DNA of 64,000 nt from SNAP01 sp049671745 (GTDB lineage Bacteria; Bacteroidota; Bacteroidia; Bacteroidales; Marinifilaceae), in the NCBI GenBank assembly GCA_049671745.1, contig JBATVL010000089.1:1-64000 (forward strand), read 5' to 3'. The position numbers and the translations under genes are program-made. Below, in pieces: positions 34,415-43,249 of this stretch. Position 1 is the first letter of the stretch. Every line of letters begins with the position of its first letter. The notes under the pieces are model-generated. The model had not been told where the DNA came from. It ran no database searches and saw only the letters and a list, made by a program, of their open reading frames with translations.

Positions 34415-36583
34415 ATGAAGAAGTTACTATCATTAGTGCTTAGTTTTGTTTTCATATTCGGTGCTTTCACAGTGAAAGCTGATGAAGGAATGTGGATCCT
34501 TTCTTTGCTTAAGAAGAATAATATCGATAAGATGCAGAAGATGGGCTTAAAGCTTTCTGCTGAGGATATTTATGATGTAAATAATGCATGTTTAAAAGAT
34601 GCTATTGTTGGATTAGGTAACGCTGGTCGTCCTTTTCGTCATTTTTGTACAGGAGAAATCATTTCTGATCAAGCTCTTGTATTAACTAATCACCATTGTG
34701 GTTTTGGTGCTTTACAATCGCACTCAACAACTGAACACGATTATCTTCAAGATGGATTCTGGGCTTATAATAAAGGTGAAGAATTAACAAATGAAGGTAT
34801 TACTGCTTCTATACTTGTAAGAATTGAAGATGTAACTTCTAAAGTTCTTGCTACAGTAAATGATAACATGTCAGAAGTTGAAAGAGGAAAAGCAATTGCT
34901 GGAATCTCTAAAGAACTTTCTGCTGCTGCTGTTAAAGGTACTGCTTATAAAGGTCATGTACAATCAATGTTTAACGGTAATCAATACTTCGTTTTTGTTT
35001 ATAACATATACCAAGATATTCGTTTAGTAGGTGCACCACCTCAATCAATGGGTAAATTTGGTGGAGATACTGACAACTGGATGTGGCCTCGTCACACAGC
35101 TGACTTCTCTATGTTCCGTATTTATACTGCTCCTGATGGATCTTCTGCAACTTATGCAAAAGAAAATGTGCCATTGAAGCCTAAGCATCATCTTCCTGTT
35201 TCTACAAAAGGAGTTAAAGAAGGTGACTTTGCAATGATTATGGGATTCCCTGGAACAACTGATAGATATTTAACTTCTTTTGGACTTAAGCAAACTATAG
35301 ACGTAACAAATAAATTACGTTATGAGATTCGTACTGAGAAACTAAGAGTAATGAAAGAAGGAATGCTTAAGTCACAAAAGACTCGTATCCAATATTCTTC
35401 TAAATATGCTGGTTGTGCTAACTACTGGAAATATTCTAAAGTACAAAACGAAGCTCTTAAGAAACTTAATACTATAGATAACAAAAGAGCTATAGAAGCT
35501 GATTTTGCTGCTTGGATTAAAAAAGACGCTACTCGCCAAAAGAAATATGGAAATGTACTTTCTTCTTTAGAGAATGCTTTTGCTAAGAGTACTGAATTAG
35601 CTCAAGCTAGATCATATACTTTTGAAGCATTTGCTGGTGCAGAGGCTCATATGTTTGCTGCTCAATTAGGTGGATTAGGTAAATATATTGATGATCCTAA
35701 GAAAGCTGAGCAATTCAAGACTATCAAGGTAAAAGTTGCTAAAAAGGCTGCAGAATTCTTTAAGAACTTTAATGTTGATGTTGAAAGAAACTTAATTTCT
35801 ACTTTATTTTCTATCTATGACGCTAATGTAGATGCTAAATATAAGTCTGAAGATTATATTAAATTAACAAAGAGATATAAAGGTAACTTTAAGAAATTTG
35901 CTGATAGAGCTGCTAAGAAATCTATCTTCATGAATGAAGCTAAATTCAACAAATGGTTGGCTAATCCTTCAACTAAAGTTCTTGAAAAAGATATGCTTTA
36001 TAAAGCTGGACAAGCATTCTATAGTACTTACAGAAAAATAAGTGGTATGGGTAAAGATCTTAGTGTTGATATTGCTAAAGGAAACAGACTATTCGTAGGT
36101 GCTCTTTTACAAATGTCTCCTGAGAAAGTATGGGCTCCAAACGCTAACTCAACTATTCGTTTAACTTACGGTAAAGTAGGTGGATACGAAGTTAAGGATG
36201 GTATTCACGCTAACTATTATACTACTATGAAAGGTATAATTGCTAAAGAGGATCCTAAAAATGATGAATTTAAAGTTCCTGCTCGTTTAGTAGATCTTTA
36301 CAATGCTAAGAACTTCGGTGCTTATGCTGAGAATGGTGAACTTCACACATGTTTCATTACTGATAACGATATTACTGGTGGTAACTCTGGTTCTCCAGTT
36401 ATTAACGCTAATGGTGAACTTATTGGTACTGCATTTGATGGTAACTCTGAGGCAATGTCTGGTGATATTGATTTTGAAGAAAACTTACAAAGATGTATCA
36501 ATCTTGACGCAAGATATATGTTGTGGATAGTTGATAAATTTGCAGGTGCTAAAAACCTTATTGAAGAAATGGAAATCCGTTAA
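34415..36583 (+). CDS. S46 family dipeptidyl-peptidase, DPP7 type
   Basis: A 722-residue periplasmic serine exopeptidase that removes N-terminal dipeptides. A signal peptide (about 1-22, ending TVKAD) precedes a chymotrypsin-like double barrel split by a helical lid. The catalytic His lies in LTNHHCGFG (His93 or 94) and the nucleophile is Ser658 in TGGNSGSPV. Position Ser+18 is Gly676 (FDGN); in Porphyromonas enzymes this site is Gly in DPP7 (hydrophobic P1) and Arg in DPP11 (acidic P1), so DPP7-like specificity is predicted. Length fits the family. It is a single-gene unit with its own promoter and terminator and suggests peptide use as a nutrient source. Confidence 0.95.
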   Translation: MKKLLSLVLSFVFIFGAFTVKADEGMWILSLLKKNNIDKMQKMGLKLSAEDIYDVNNACLKDAIVGLGNAGRPFRHFCTGEIISDQALVLTNHHCGFGALQSHSTTEHDYLQDGFWAYNKGEELTNEGITASILVRIEDVTSKVLATVNDNMSEVERGKAIAGISKELSAAAVKGTAYKGHVQSMFNGNQYFVFVYNIYQDIRLVGAPPQSMGKFGGDTDNWMWPRHTADFSMFRIYTAPDGSSATYAKENVPLKPKHHLPVSTKGVKEGDFAMIMGFPGTTDRYLTSFGLKQTIDVTNKLRYEIRTEKLRVMKEGMLKSQKTRIQYSSKYAGCANYWKYSKVQNEALKKLNTIDNKRAIEADFAAWIKKDATRQKKYGNVLSSLENAFAKSTELAQARSYTFEAFAGAEAHMFAAQLGGLGKYIDDPKKAEQFKTIKVKVAKKAAEFFKNFNVDVERNLISTLFSIYDANVDAKYKSEDYIKLTKRYKGNFKKFADRAAKKSIFMNEAKFNKWLANPSTKVLEKDMLYKAGQAFYSTYRKISGMGKDLSVDIAKGNRLFVGALLQMSPEKVWAPNANSTIRLTYGKVGGYEVKDGIHANYYTTMKGIIAKEDPKNDEFKVPARLVDLYNAKNFGAYAENGELHTCFITDNDITGGNSGSPVINANGELIGTAFDGNSEAMSGDIDFEENLQRCINLDARYMLWIVDKFAGAKNLIEEMEIR

Positions 36584-36606
36584 ACGATATTCTTTAAATA
36601 TTTTAA

Positions 36607-36640
36607 AAAGGCAGCTTTCTTTACGAAAGCTGCCTTTCTT
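36607..36640 (+). terminator. Terminator of the S46 peptidase gene
   Basis: Perfect 13-bp stem AAAGGCAGCTTTC / GAAAGCTGCCTTT with a five-base loop, then a T-rich run. Confidence 0.9.
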
Positions 36641-36712
36641 CATTTTTATCATAATCTGTTGGTAATACTAATATTATGAAACAATAAACAACTTTTCAAA
36701 TGTTAATTTATG

Positions 36713-36720
36713 TATATTTG
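36713..36720 (+). promoter_or_regulatory. Promoter -7 element for the TPR gene at 36770 (TATATTTG)
   Basis: TAnnTTTG match 49 bases before the start codon. Confidence 0.55.
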
Positions 36721-36769
36721 TAGAGATGGAATATCTAAATTCCTAATTTATTTATGAAAAAACTATATT

Positions 36770-37648
36770 ATGAAAAGATTATTGGTACTAGCATTATGTG
36801 TCCTTTTGGCAAATTCACTATTCTCGCAAACATTAATAGAGAAGATATGTATAAAAGCAAGTGAATATTTAGAAAATGTAGATGATTGTAATAATCTGCA
36901 GGATAGTATGAAAACTTGCATTCCTAGAGCTATATCTTTTGTCTTCTCTAATTGTTCAGAAGAAGATAAAATGATTATGGATTCTGCTAAAGGTATCAAG
37001 AATGTTCTTTCAACAGTATATAAATCAATTCCTTTATATAGTTCTAATGTTAGAAATTTGACCTCAGAAATTAATAAGAAAAAGTATTATCAGTTATCCA
37101 TTAGTAAGAAGGCAAATGAGTTTCTGGATAAAGGTGATAACTTAATGAAAAATAAAAAATATAGAGCTTCTATAAAATATTATAGAAAAGCTTTACGTGA
37201 GGATAAAACATTTGTTATTGCTTTTGATAATATGGCTATTGCGTACAGAAAATTAGAAAAATATAAGAAATCTTTACGAATATATAAGAAATCACTTGAC
37301 ATCTTTCCTGCTGGTGATGTGGCTTTACTAAATAGTGCATTTATATATTCAAAGATTAATATGATTGATGAAGCTCTTGTCTCTTATAAAAGATTAAGAT
37401 ATCACTATCCATATAGTGCTGAAGGTTTTTTTGGTTGTGCAAGATTGCTTGTTTCAAAAGGCGATTATGAGGATGCATTAAATAATTTGTTCTATGCTAA
37501 TGCCATATACGTTAATGAAGGATCTTCTTATCAAAAAGATAGTAGCGCTTTAATACAAAGAGTTTACCTTTTGATGAAAAAGGCTGGTAAATTAGACTTG
37601 TTTATGAAGATTGCAAAGGAGAATAATATCTCTATTGAAGAAGAATAG
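36770..37648 (+). CDS. TPR protein with signal peptide
   Basis: A 292-residue protein with a signal peptide (about 1-19, ending NSLFSQ), a Cys-containing N-terminal domain (about 20-100) that I do not recognise, and three to four TPR units between about 115 and 250 (marks: KKYRASIKYYRKALREDKT, AYRKLEKYKKSLRIYKKSL, GDYEDALNNLFYANA). The TPR part should bind another envelope protein. The next gene begins 42 bases later and also encodes a small exported protein, so the two may work together. I cannot name a function. The DPP7 terminator and own promoter upstream show it is a separate unit. Confidence 0.8.
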   Translation: MKRLLVLALCVLLANSLFSQTLIEKICIKASEYLENVDDCNNLQDSMKTCIPRAISFVFSNCSEEDKMIMDSAKGIKNVLSTVYKSIPLYSSNVRNLTSEINKKKYYQLSISKKANEFLDKGDNLMKNKKYRASIKYYRKALREDKTFVIAFDNMAIAYRKLEKYKKSLRIYKKSLDIFPAGDVALLNSAFIYSKINMIDEALVSYKRLRYHYPYSAEGFFGCARLLVSKGDYEDALNNLFYANAIYVNEGSSYQKDSSALIQRVYLLMKKAGKLDLFMKIAKENNISIEEE

Positions 37649-37690
37649 TAGTGTTTATTGCAGTTAAATGGCATTTTAAATTTATATATA

Positions 37691-38158
37691 ATGTTTAAAA
37701 AGATTATTTTATTATTAATATTTTTCTTTATTCTAAGACCATCTTTTGGACATGGAGAAGATTTAGTAAGACTCTCTATACATGCTCCTTATTCATATGA
37801 TTTTAAAAATAACAAAAGCAGTTATGGAGTTGATATTAACTTTACAGCATTATTTCTTAATGCAGGGATAAATTATAAAAATTCAAATAATGCAATTAAT
37901 AATAATGTTTTGGATGGATTTATTGGAATAGGATTCTATAATATTATTCAATTACAGTTTGGGTACTCCACGAATTATTATGGTCTAATTAGATTACGAA
38001 CAGAATGGTATTTGTCTGATTTTGGTTTTATTTTTAATAAAAAATTAGATTTCTTGGAGAATTTCTCCATAAAAGCTAATTTAGATAGATCATTATTCAA
38101 TGATGAATATGATTGGTTTTATTCAGTAGGTATTGGTTATTCTTTTAATATTTTTTAG
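37691..38158 (+). CDS. Small exported protein, probably beta-barrel
   Basis: A 155-residue protein starting MFKKIILLLIFFFILRPSFG, a clear signal peptide of about 20 residues. I use the ATG at 37691 because an earlier in-frame TTG (37658) would put extra residues before the signal peptide. The mature part alternates polar and hydrophobic residues with many Tyr, Phe and Asn and ends in Phe (SFNIF), as in small outer-membrane barrels; segments such as GIGFYNIIQLQFGYS and FYSVGIGYSF look like membrane beta strands. No family was recognised. It probably shares a transcript with the TPR gene 42 bases upstream. Being converged on by tyrS, it shares the hairpin at 38168-38197. Confidence 0.7.
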   Translation: MFKKIILLLIFFFILRPSFGHGEDLVRLSIHAPYSYDFKNNKSSYGVDINFTALFLNAGINYKNSNNAINNNVLDGFIGIGFYNIIQLQFGYSTNYYGLIRLRTEWYLSDFGFIFNKKLDFLENFSIKANLDRSLFNDEYDWFYSVGIGYSFNIF

Positions 38159-38167
38159 ACATACAAA

Positions 38168-38197
38168 AATAGCCAAATCCCTAAAGATTTGGCTATT
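38168..38197. terminator. Bidirectional terminator between convergent genes
   Basis: Perfect 12-bp stem AATAGCCAAATC / GATTTGGCTATT, loop of six bases, with A-run before and A/T-rich sequence after; serves tyrS on the minus strand and the small exported protein gene on the plus strand. Confidence 0.8.
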
Positions 38198-38218
38198 AAA
38201 ATATATTGTAGAAACTTA

Positions 38219-39505
38219 TTACTCAGCAATAACTAAGTAGTAATTCTTTTTACCTTTCTGAACAAGAACATACTTATCAGCTATAAGATGCTCAGCGTTT
38301 ATAGTGATATCTCCAACTTTCTCCTTATTAATGCTTATTGCATTAGCTTTAAGAGAACGTCTAGCTTCACCTTTAGATGGCATAATCTCTGTTTTCTCAG
38401 CCATTAATTCAATAATATTAATACCAGCTTCTAATTCTGTTTTAGAAACAGTAAAAGTAGGTACACCATTGAATACAGCAAGGAAAGTCTTCTCATCTAA
38501 TTTTCTTAATGAGTCGGCAGTAGCTTTTCCAAATAAGATTTGAGAAGCCTCAAGAGCAGCTTCATAAGCTTCTTCTGAGTGAATCAAACAAGTAACCTCT
38601 TTGGCAAGAGTCTTCTGTAATTTTCTCTCATGTGGAGCTTCTGCATGTTCTGCAATAACTCTATTTATCTCTTCAACAGGAAGGATAGTAAAGATTTTAA
38701 TATATTTAGCAGCATCATCATCAGTTGAGTTTAACCAAAATTGGTAGAACTCATAAGGAGATGTTCTTTCTGGATCTAACCAAATGTTACCAGACTCTGT
38801 TTTACCGAATTTCTTACCATCTGCTTTAGTCATTAAAGGCCAAGTAAGAGCAAATGCTTTACCATCAGCTTTACGACGGATAAGCTCAGTACCTGTAGTG
38901 ATATTTCCCCACTGATCAGAACCACCCATTTGTAACATACAGTTTTCATTCTTATATAAATGTAAGAAATCGTATCCCTGTACCAATTGGTATGTGAATT
39001 CAGTAAATGATAATCCTGAGTTTGATTCACCGCTGATTCTTTTCTTTACAGAATCTTTAGCCATCATATAATTAACGGTAAGATGTTTACCAATATCACG
39101 AATAAAATCAAGGAATGTGAATTCCTTCATCCAATCGTAGTTGTTAAGCATAATCGCAGCATTTGCCTCTTTAGATTCAAAGTCAATAAACTTATCTAAT
39201 TGAGCTTTAATACCTGCTTGATTATGACGTAGAGTAGGCTCGTCAAGTAAGTTTCTCTCATCAGATTTCCCTGATGGATCACCAATCATACCAGTAGCAC
39301 CACCAATAACGAAGATAGGCTTATGCCCACTCATTTGGAAATGTTTCATCATCATTACAGAAACCAAATGCCCAATATGTAATGAGTCTGCTGTTGGGTC
39401 TATACCCACGTATGCTGTTGTTAATTCTTTTCTTATTTGATCTGCTGTACCAGGCATGATATTATGAATCATACCTCTCCATTCTAACTCTTCTACAAAA
39501 TCCAT
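38219..39505 (-). CDS. tyrS: Tyrosyl-tRNA synthetase
   Basis: A 428-residue class I aminoacyl-tRNA synthetase that charges tRNA-Tyr. The Rossmann core has YVGIDPTADSLHIGHLV (HIGH motif, about 31-47), the Tyr-binding GYDFLHLYK and GGSDQWGNI, and KKFGKTESG as the KMSKS-like loop (about 230-238). A C-terminal S4 RNA-binding domain (about 365-428) includes SKGEARRSLKANAI. Length is normal for the bacterial TyrRS. It starts two bases after the cvpA stop codon on the same strand, so they probably share a transcript, as is often the case in this phylum only by chance. A confident call. Confidence 0.97.
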   Translation of the reverse strand: MDFVEELEWRGMIHNIMPGTADQIRKELTTAYVGIDPTADSLHIGHLVSVMMMKHFQMSGHKPIFVIGGATGMIGDPSGKSDERNLLDEPTLRHNQAGIKAQLDKFIDFESKEANAAIMLNNYDWMKEFTFLDFIRDIGKHLTVNYMMAKDSVKKRISGESNSGLSFTEFTYQLVQGYDFLHLYKNENCMLQMGGSDQWGNITTGTELIRRKADGKAFALTWPLMTKADGKKFGKTESGNIWLDPERTSPYEFYQFWLNSTDDDAAKYIKIFTILPVEEINRVIAEHAEAPHERKLQKTLAKEVTCLIHSEEAYEAALEASQILFGKATADSLRKLDEKTFLAVFNGVPTFTVSKTELEAGINIIELMAEKTEIMPSKGEARRSLKANAISINKEKVGDITINAEHLIADKYVLVQKGKKNYYLVIAE

Positions 39506-39507
39506 AT

Positions 39508-40032
39508 CTATTTTAATTTGTCTGTCGTTCTTTTAACTTCTTCTTTCAATTCTCCAAAATTGAAACTCTCTTGCAGCTTATTTGCTAATTTAAATATAGG
39601 ATAGTAAAGTTTACTCTCATGCTTAACTTCGGCTTTCACTATATTCATTTTATTGTCTAATCCCTCAAAAAGAGTAATCACTACACAAAGAATAAGAAGT
39701 GCCTTGCTCATAGCAAATAGAGACCCTAAAAAGCGGTTCATTGTTCCTAGACTCACTGCTTCCATTGTTTTAGAAAGCCACTTGCCAATAAGATTTATTA
39801 CAACCACCACTGCAATAAAAGTAACAATAAAAGCTATGAAAGCCATATAACTTGACGAGATGTCTAGCTGACTGCTTAAAAGCTCTTTTGCATAATCCGA
39901 ATAGTTCACCGCCAAGAAGATACCTAGTAACAAGGCAGTAAGTGTCGCCACTTCTATGATTAATCCTTTTGTCCACCCCTTATAAAGGGCGTAGATTAAT
40001 GGTATGGCTATAATGATGTCAATGTAATTCAT
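39508..40032 (-). CDS. CvpA family membrane protein
   Basis: A 174-residue protein with four hydrophobic helices (about 1-18, 25-45, 63-85, 100-122), the layout of the CvpA (colicin V production) family. The start IDIIIAIPLIYALYKGWTKG, with the G-W-x-x-G turn, is a family mark. In E. coli CvpA is needed for colicin V export and envelope fitness, but the molecular role is unclear. A charged, Lys/Glu-rich tail (about 140-174) follows. It precedes tyrS with two bases between and is divergent from aspS. Confidence 0.9.
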   Translation of the reverse strand: MNYIDIIIAIPLIYALYKGWTKGLIIEVATLTALLLGIFLAVNYSDYAKELLSSQLDISSSYMAFIAFIVTFIAVVVVINLIGKWLSKTMEAVSLGTMNRFLGSLFAMSKALLILCVVITLFEGLDNKMNIVKAEVKHESKLYYPIFKLANKLQESFNFGELKEEVKRTTDKLK

Positions 40033-40138
40033 ATAGAACGTTTTATTTTTTCCAAAGATATTGTTAATATCGTAAAAATAGAAATAATTAAAAAAATCTT
40101 AGTATTTTCGCAAAGTATATTTATAAAGATAAATTAAG

Positions 40139-41893
40139 ATGTATAGAACACATACTTGCGGCGAGTTAAGAGCTGAAAACATAGGAGAGAAAGTTACCCT
40201 AAGTGGTTGGGTTCAGAAAGTTAGAAACCTAGGTGGTATGACTTTCATCGACTTAAGAGACCGCTATGGTATTTCACAATTAGTTTTCAATGAGAATGTA
40301 ACTGATGATGTAAAAACTACTTTAGCGACTTTAGGACGAGAATTCGTTATTCAGGTTACTGGTGATGTTATTGAGAGATCGAGCAAGAATAAGAAAATTG
40401 ATACAGGTGATGTAGAACTTTCTGTTTCTGAATTAAACGTACTTAATGCTTCTGAAACTCCTCCTTTTACTATAGAAGAGAACACTGATGGTGGTGATGA
40501 GTTAAGAATGAAATATCGTTATCTTGACTTAAGAAGAGCTAATGTACGTGAGAACTTAGTGCTTCGTCATAAATTAGGTCATTTAGTTAGAAACTTCTTA
40601 GATTCACAAAACTTTATAGAGGTTGAGACTCCTGTTCTTATCAAATCTACTCCTGAAGGTGCAAGAGATTTTGTTGTTCCATCAAGAATGAACCCAGGAA
40701 CATTTTACGCACTTCCACAATCTCCACAGGTATTTAAGCAATTGCTTATGATCTCTGGTTTTGATAGATATTATCAGATTGTTAAGTGTTTTAGAGATGA
40801 GGATTTAAGAGCAGATAGACAACCTGAGTTTACTCAGATTGATTGCGAAATGTCTTTCGTTGAACAAGAAGATATCTTGAAGAACTTCGAGGCAATGACT
40901 AAGCATCTATTCAAAGAAATTAAGAATATAGAATTAAGCGACTTCCCTCGCATGCCATATTCTGAGGCTATGGACCTTTACGGTTCAGACAAACCAGATA
41001 TACGTTTCGGTATGAAGTTCGTTGAACTTACTGATATAGCTAAAGGTAAAGATTTCGCTATCTTTAACGATGCTACTTATATTGGTGCTATTTGTGCTGA
41101 GGGATGTGCTACATATACTCGTAAACAATTAGATAAATTAACTGATTACGTTAGACGTCCACAAGTTGGAGCTAAAGGATTAGTTTATATTAAATATAAT
41201 GCTGATGGTTCATTTAAGTCTTCTGTAGATAAATTCTATTCTGCTGATGATTTAAAAGTATGGGCTGATAAGTGTAATGCTAAACCAGGAGACCTTATCC
41301 TTATTTTAGTTGGTGACCACAGACAAAAAGCACAAGAGCAATTATGTGCACTTCGTTTAGAAATGGGTAACCAAATGGGATTAAGAGATAACTCTGTCTT
41401 TGCCCCTATGTGGGTAGTTGATTTTCCTCTTTTAGAGTGGGATGAAGAAAACGGACGTTTCCACGCTATGCACCATCCATTTACATCTCCTAAGAAAGAA
41501 GATTATCATTTATTAGAATCAGATCCAGGTGCTGTTAGAGCAAATGCTTATGACCTTGTAATCAATGGTGTTGAAATAGGTGGTGGTTCAATAAGAATTT
41601 TCGATGCAGAATTACAGGCAACTATGTTCAAGCATTTAGGATTTACTAAAGAAGAAGCTGATGAGCAATTTGGATTCTTGATGAATGCCTTTAAATATGG
41701 TGCACCTCCTCATGGTGGTGTTGCTTTCGGATTTGACCGTTTAGCTTCTATGTTTGCTGGTATTGAATCTATTCGTGACGTTATTGCTTTCCCTAAGAAC
41801 AACTCAGGTAAAGATGTTATGATAGAGTCTCCATCTCCAATCGCTAAAGCACAACTTGATGAGTTATACCTAGCTCAAAAAGAGATAAAATAA
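40139..41893 (+). CDS. aspS: Aspartyl-tRNA synthetase
   Basis: A 584-residue class II synthetase of the bacterial type. The N-terminal OB fold (about 1-105) begins THTCGELRAENIGEKVTLSG; the catalytic core has motif 1 LVRNFLDSQNFIEVETP, motif 2 RCFRDEDLRADRQPEFTQID-type sequence (about 218-238) and motif 3 GFDRLASMFAG near 533-545; the GAD insertion domain (about 285-410) that marks bacterial AspRS is present. It is discriminating or non-discriminating by anticodon reading, which I cannot tell. It diverges from cvpA. A long imperfect inverted repeat separates it from the next gene. Confidence 0.97.
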   Translation: MYRTHTCGELRAENIGEKVTLSGWVQKVRNLGGMTFIDLRDRYGISQLVFNENVTDDVKTTLATLGREFVIQVTGDVIERSSKNKKIDTGDVELSVSELNVLNASETPPFTIEENTDGGDELRMKYRYLDLRRANVRENLVLRHKLGHLVRNFLDSQNFIEVETPVLIKSTPEGARDFVVPSRMNPGTFYALPQSPQVFKQLLMISGFDRYYQIVKCFRDEDLRADRQPEFTQIDCEMSFVEQEDILKNFEAMTKHLFKEIKNIELSDFPRMPYSEAMDLYGSDKPDIRFGMKFVELTDIAKGKDFAIFNDATYIGAICAEGCATYTRKQLDKLTDYVRRPQVGAKGLVYIKYNADGSFKSSVDKFYSADDLKVWADKCNAKPGDLILILVGDHRQKAQEQLCALRLEMGNQMGLRDNSVFAPMWVVDFPLLEWDEENGRFHAMHHPFTSPKKEDYHLLESDPGAVRANAYDLVINGVEIGGGSIRIFDAELQATMFKHLGFTKEEADEQFGFLMNAFKYGAPPHGGVAFGFDRLASMFAGIESIRDVIAFPKNNSGKDVMIESPSPIAKAQLDELYLAQKEIK

Positions 41894-41911
41894 TATTCAT
41901 AGACTAGTAGT

Positions 41912-41975
41912 TACGAGTTAATAGTTGGATTTATTCTTTGTATGAAGAAGATATCTTCAACTATTAATTCTTAGC
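41912..41975. repeat. Long imperfect inverted repeat after aspS
   Basis: GAGTTAATAGTTG (41915-41927) pairs with CAACTATTAATTC (41958-41970, one mismatch), and inner arms TTCTT/AAGAA extend the fold. TATTAACTCTTAAC just after it repeats part of one arm. It may be the aspS terminator or a dispersed palindrome; there is no clear T-run. Confidence 0.5.
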
Positions 41976-42005
41976 TCTTCTCTATTAACTCTTAACTAAA
42001 GAAAT

Positions 42006-43127
42006 TTGTTCTTTTCAGACGTCATAGGCCAAGAGACAGTAAAGCAGAAACTGCAGACTGTTGTAGCAAAGAATAGAATTAGTCAAGCATATTTATTCTC
42101 CGGTAATACTGGAGTAGGTAAGTTGGCTTTAGCTATTGCTTTTGCGCAGTACATTATGTGTACCAAAAAATCTGGCAATGATTCATGTGGAACATGTCCT
42201 TCTTGTAAAAAGTTTGCCAAACTAGAACATCCCGATTTACACTTCGTTTTTCCTGTCATTAAGAAGAAATCATCAGCTCTTATAAGCGATAATCTAATTA
42301 ATGAGTTTAGAGAAAACGTGCTTACTTCTCCTTATATCAATATTAATAATTGGTGGAGAGAGATAGGCGATGAGAAAAAGGTTGGACTTATATACAGTGA
42401 AGAAAGTGAGAGTATAGTTAGAAAAATTAGTCTTAAATCTTACGAGTCTGATTATAAAATAATGATTATTTGGTGTCCTGAATTAATGCACCCTACTTGT
42501 GCAAATAAGATTCTTAAAACACTAGAAGAACCTCCAGAGAAGACTATCTTTATTTTGGTATGTAATGATGAGACAAAACTCTTAGAAACTATTTATTCTA
42601 GATGTCAGAGGCTTAATATTCCAAATATAGAAGATGATATAATTATTGATAAACTTATCAAGAGATATGCCATCACCAAAGAAGATGCAATAACTTACTC
42701 TCGTACATCGGCTGGTTCTTGGATTAAAGCCTCTCAACAGGTAGAAGAATCGGAAGAGACAGAGTTTAACTTTGAGCAATTTGTTTTTCTTATGCGAACT
42801 TGTTGGGCCAGAAAAGTATTAGACCTAATCTCTTGGTCTAGAACTGTTTCCACTATGGGTAGAGAGCGTCAGAAATCCTTTCTAGAATATGCCATAAAGA
42901 TGAGTAGAGAGAGTTTTATGAACAATCTTAAGAACGATTCACTAGTCTTTGCCTCTAAAAGAGAAAAGGATTTTATGCTACGTTTTTCTCCTTTTATAAA
43001 TGAGGACAATCTTATCTTTATTTATACAGAATTAAATAAGGCATACGCCGATATCATTAGAAACGGTAATGCTAAACTAATTTTCCTTGACTTAAGTCTT
43101 AAGCTTGTAAAAGTAATAAGACCATAA
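42006..43127 (+). CDS. holB: DNA polymerase III delta prime subunit (clamp loader)
   Basis: A 373-residue AAA+ protein of the clamp loader. Residues 1-200 have FSDVIGQETVKQKL, Walker A-like SGNTGVGKLALA (about 35-46), four zinc Cys in CGTCPSCKKF and the upstream Cys (about 60-73), MHPTCANKILKTLEEPPEKT (about 160-180), and the SRC motif in YSRCQRL (about 202-208). The C-terminal part is the helical collar. The only in-frame start between the preceding stop (41997-41999) and the first conserved residues is TTG at 42006, so a TTG start is proposed. The next gene is ricT, a pairing also seen in Bacillus subtilis and many Bacteroidota. Confidence 0.9.
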   Translation: MFFSDVIGQETVKQKLQTVVAKNRISQAYLFSGNTGVGKLALAIAFAQYIMCTKKSGNDSCGTCPSCKKFAKLEHPDLHFVFPVIKKKSSALISDNLINEFRENVLTSPYININNWWREIGDEKKVGLIYSEESESIVRKISLKSYESDYKIMIIWCPELMHPTCANKILKTLEEPPEKTIFILVCNDETKLLETIYSRCQRLNIPNIEDDIIIDKLIKRYAITKEDAITYSRTSAGSWIKASQQVEESEETEFNFEQFVFLMRTCWARKVLDLISWSRTVSTMGRERQKSFLEYAIKMSRESFMNNLKNDSLVFASKREKDFMLRFSPFINEDNLIFIYTELNKAYADIIRNGNAKLIFLDLSLKLVKVIRP

Positions 43128-43166
43128 TAGCTTCTCTTCTTTTGATCTAATCTTGCATCTTTTCAT

Positions 43167-43174
43167 TATATTTG
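43167..43174 (+). promoter_or_regulatory. Promoter -7 element for ricT (TATATTTG)
   Basis: TAnnTTTG match with TTTG at 43141-43144 (22-base spacing) as a -33 element; the leader would be about 70 bases long. Confidence 0.65.
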
Positions 43175-43249
43175 TAAAAATGGACTGTGAATTTAACAGC
43201 CTAATTATATATATAGGTCATCTCTGATGACTGTCAAAAAAAGTTTATA

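Noticed and set aside
37658..37690. TTG start for the small exported protein
   Set aside because: It would place extra residues before a clear signal peptide that starts at the ATG at 37691.
43217..43233. Small hairpin GGTCATC-TCT-GATGACT in the ricT leader as a riboswitch
   Set aside because: The stem is only seven bases and no wider conserved fold is visible.
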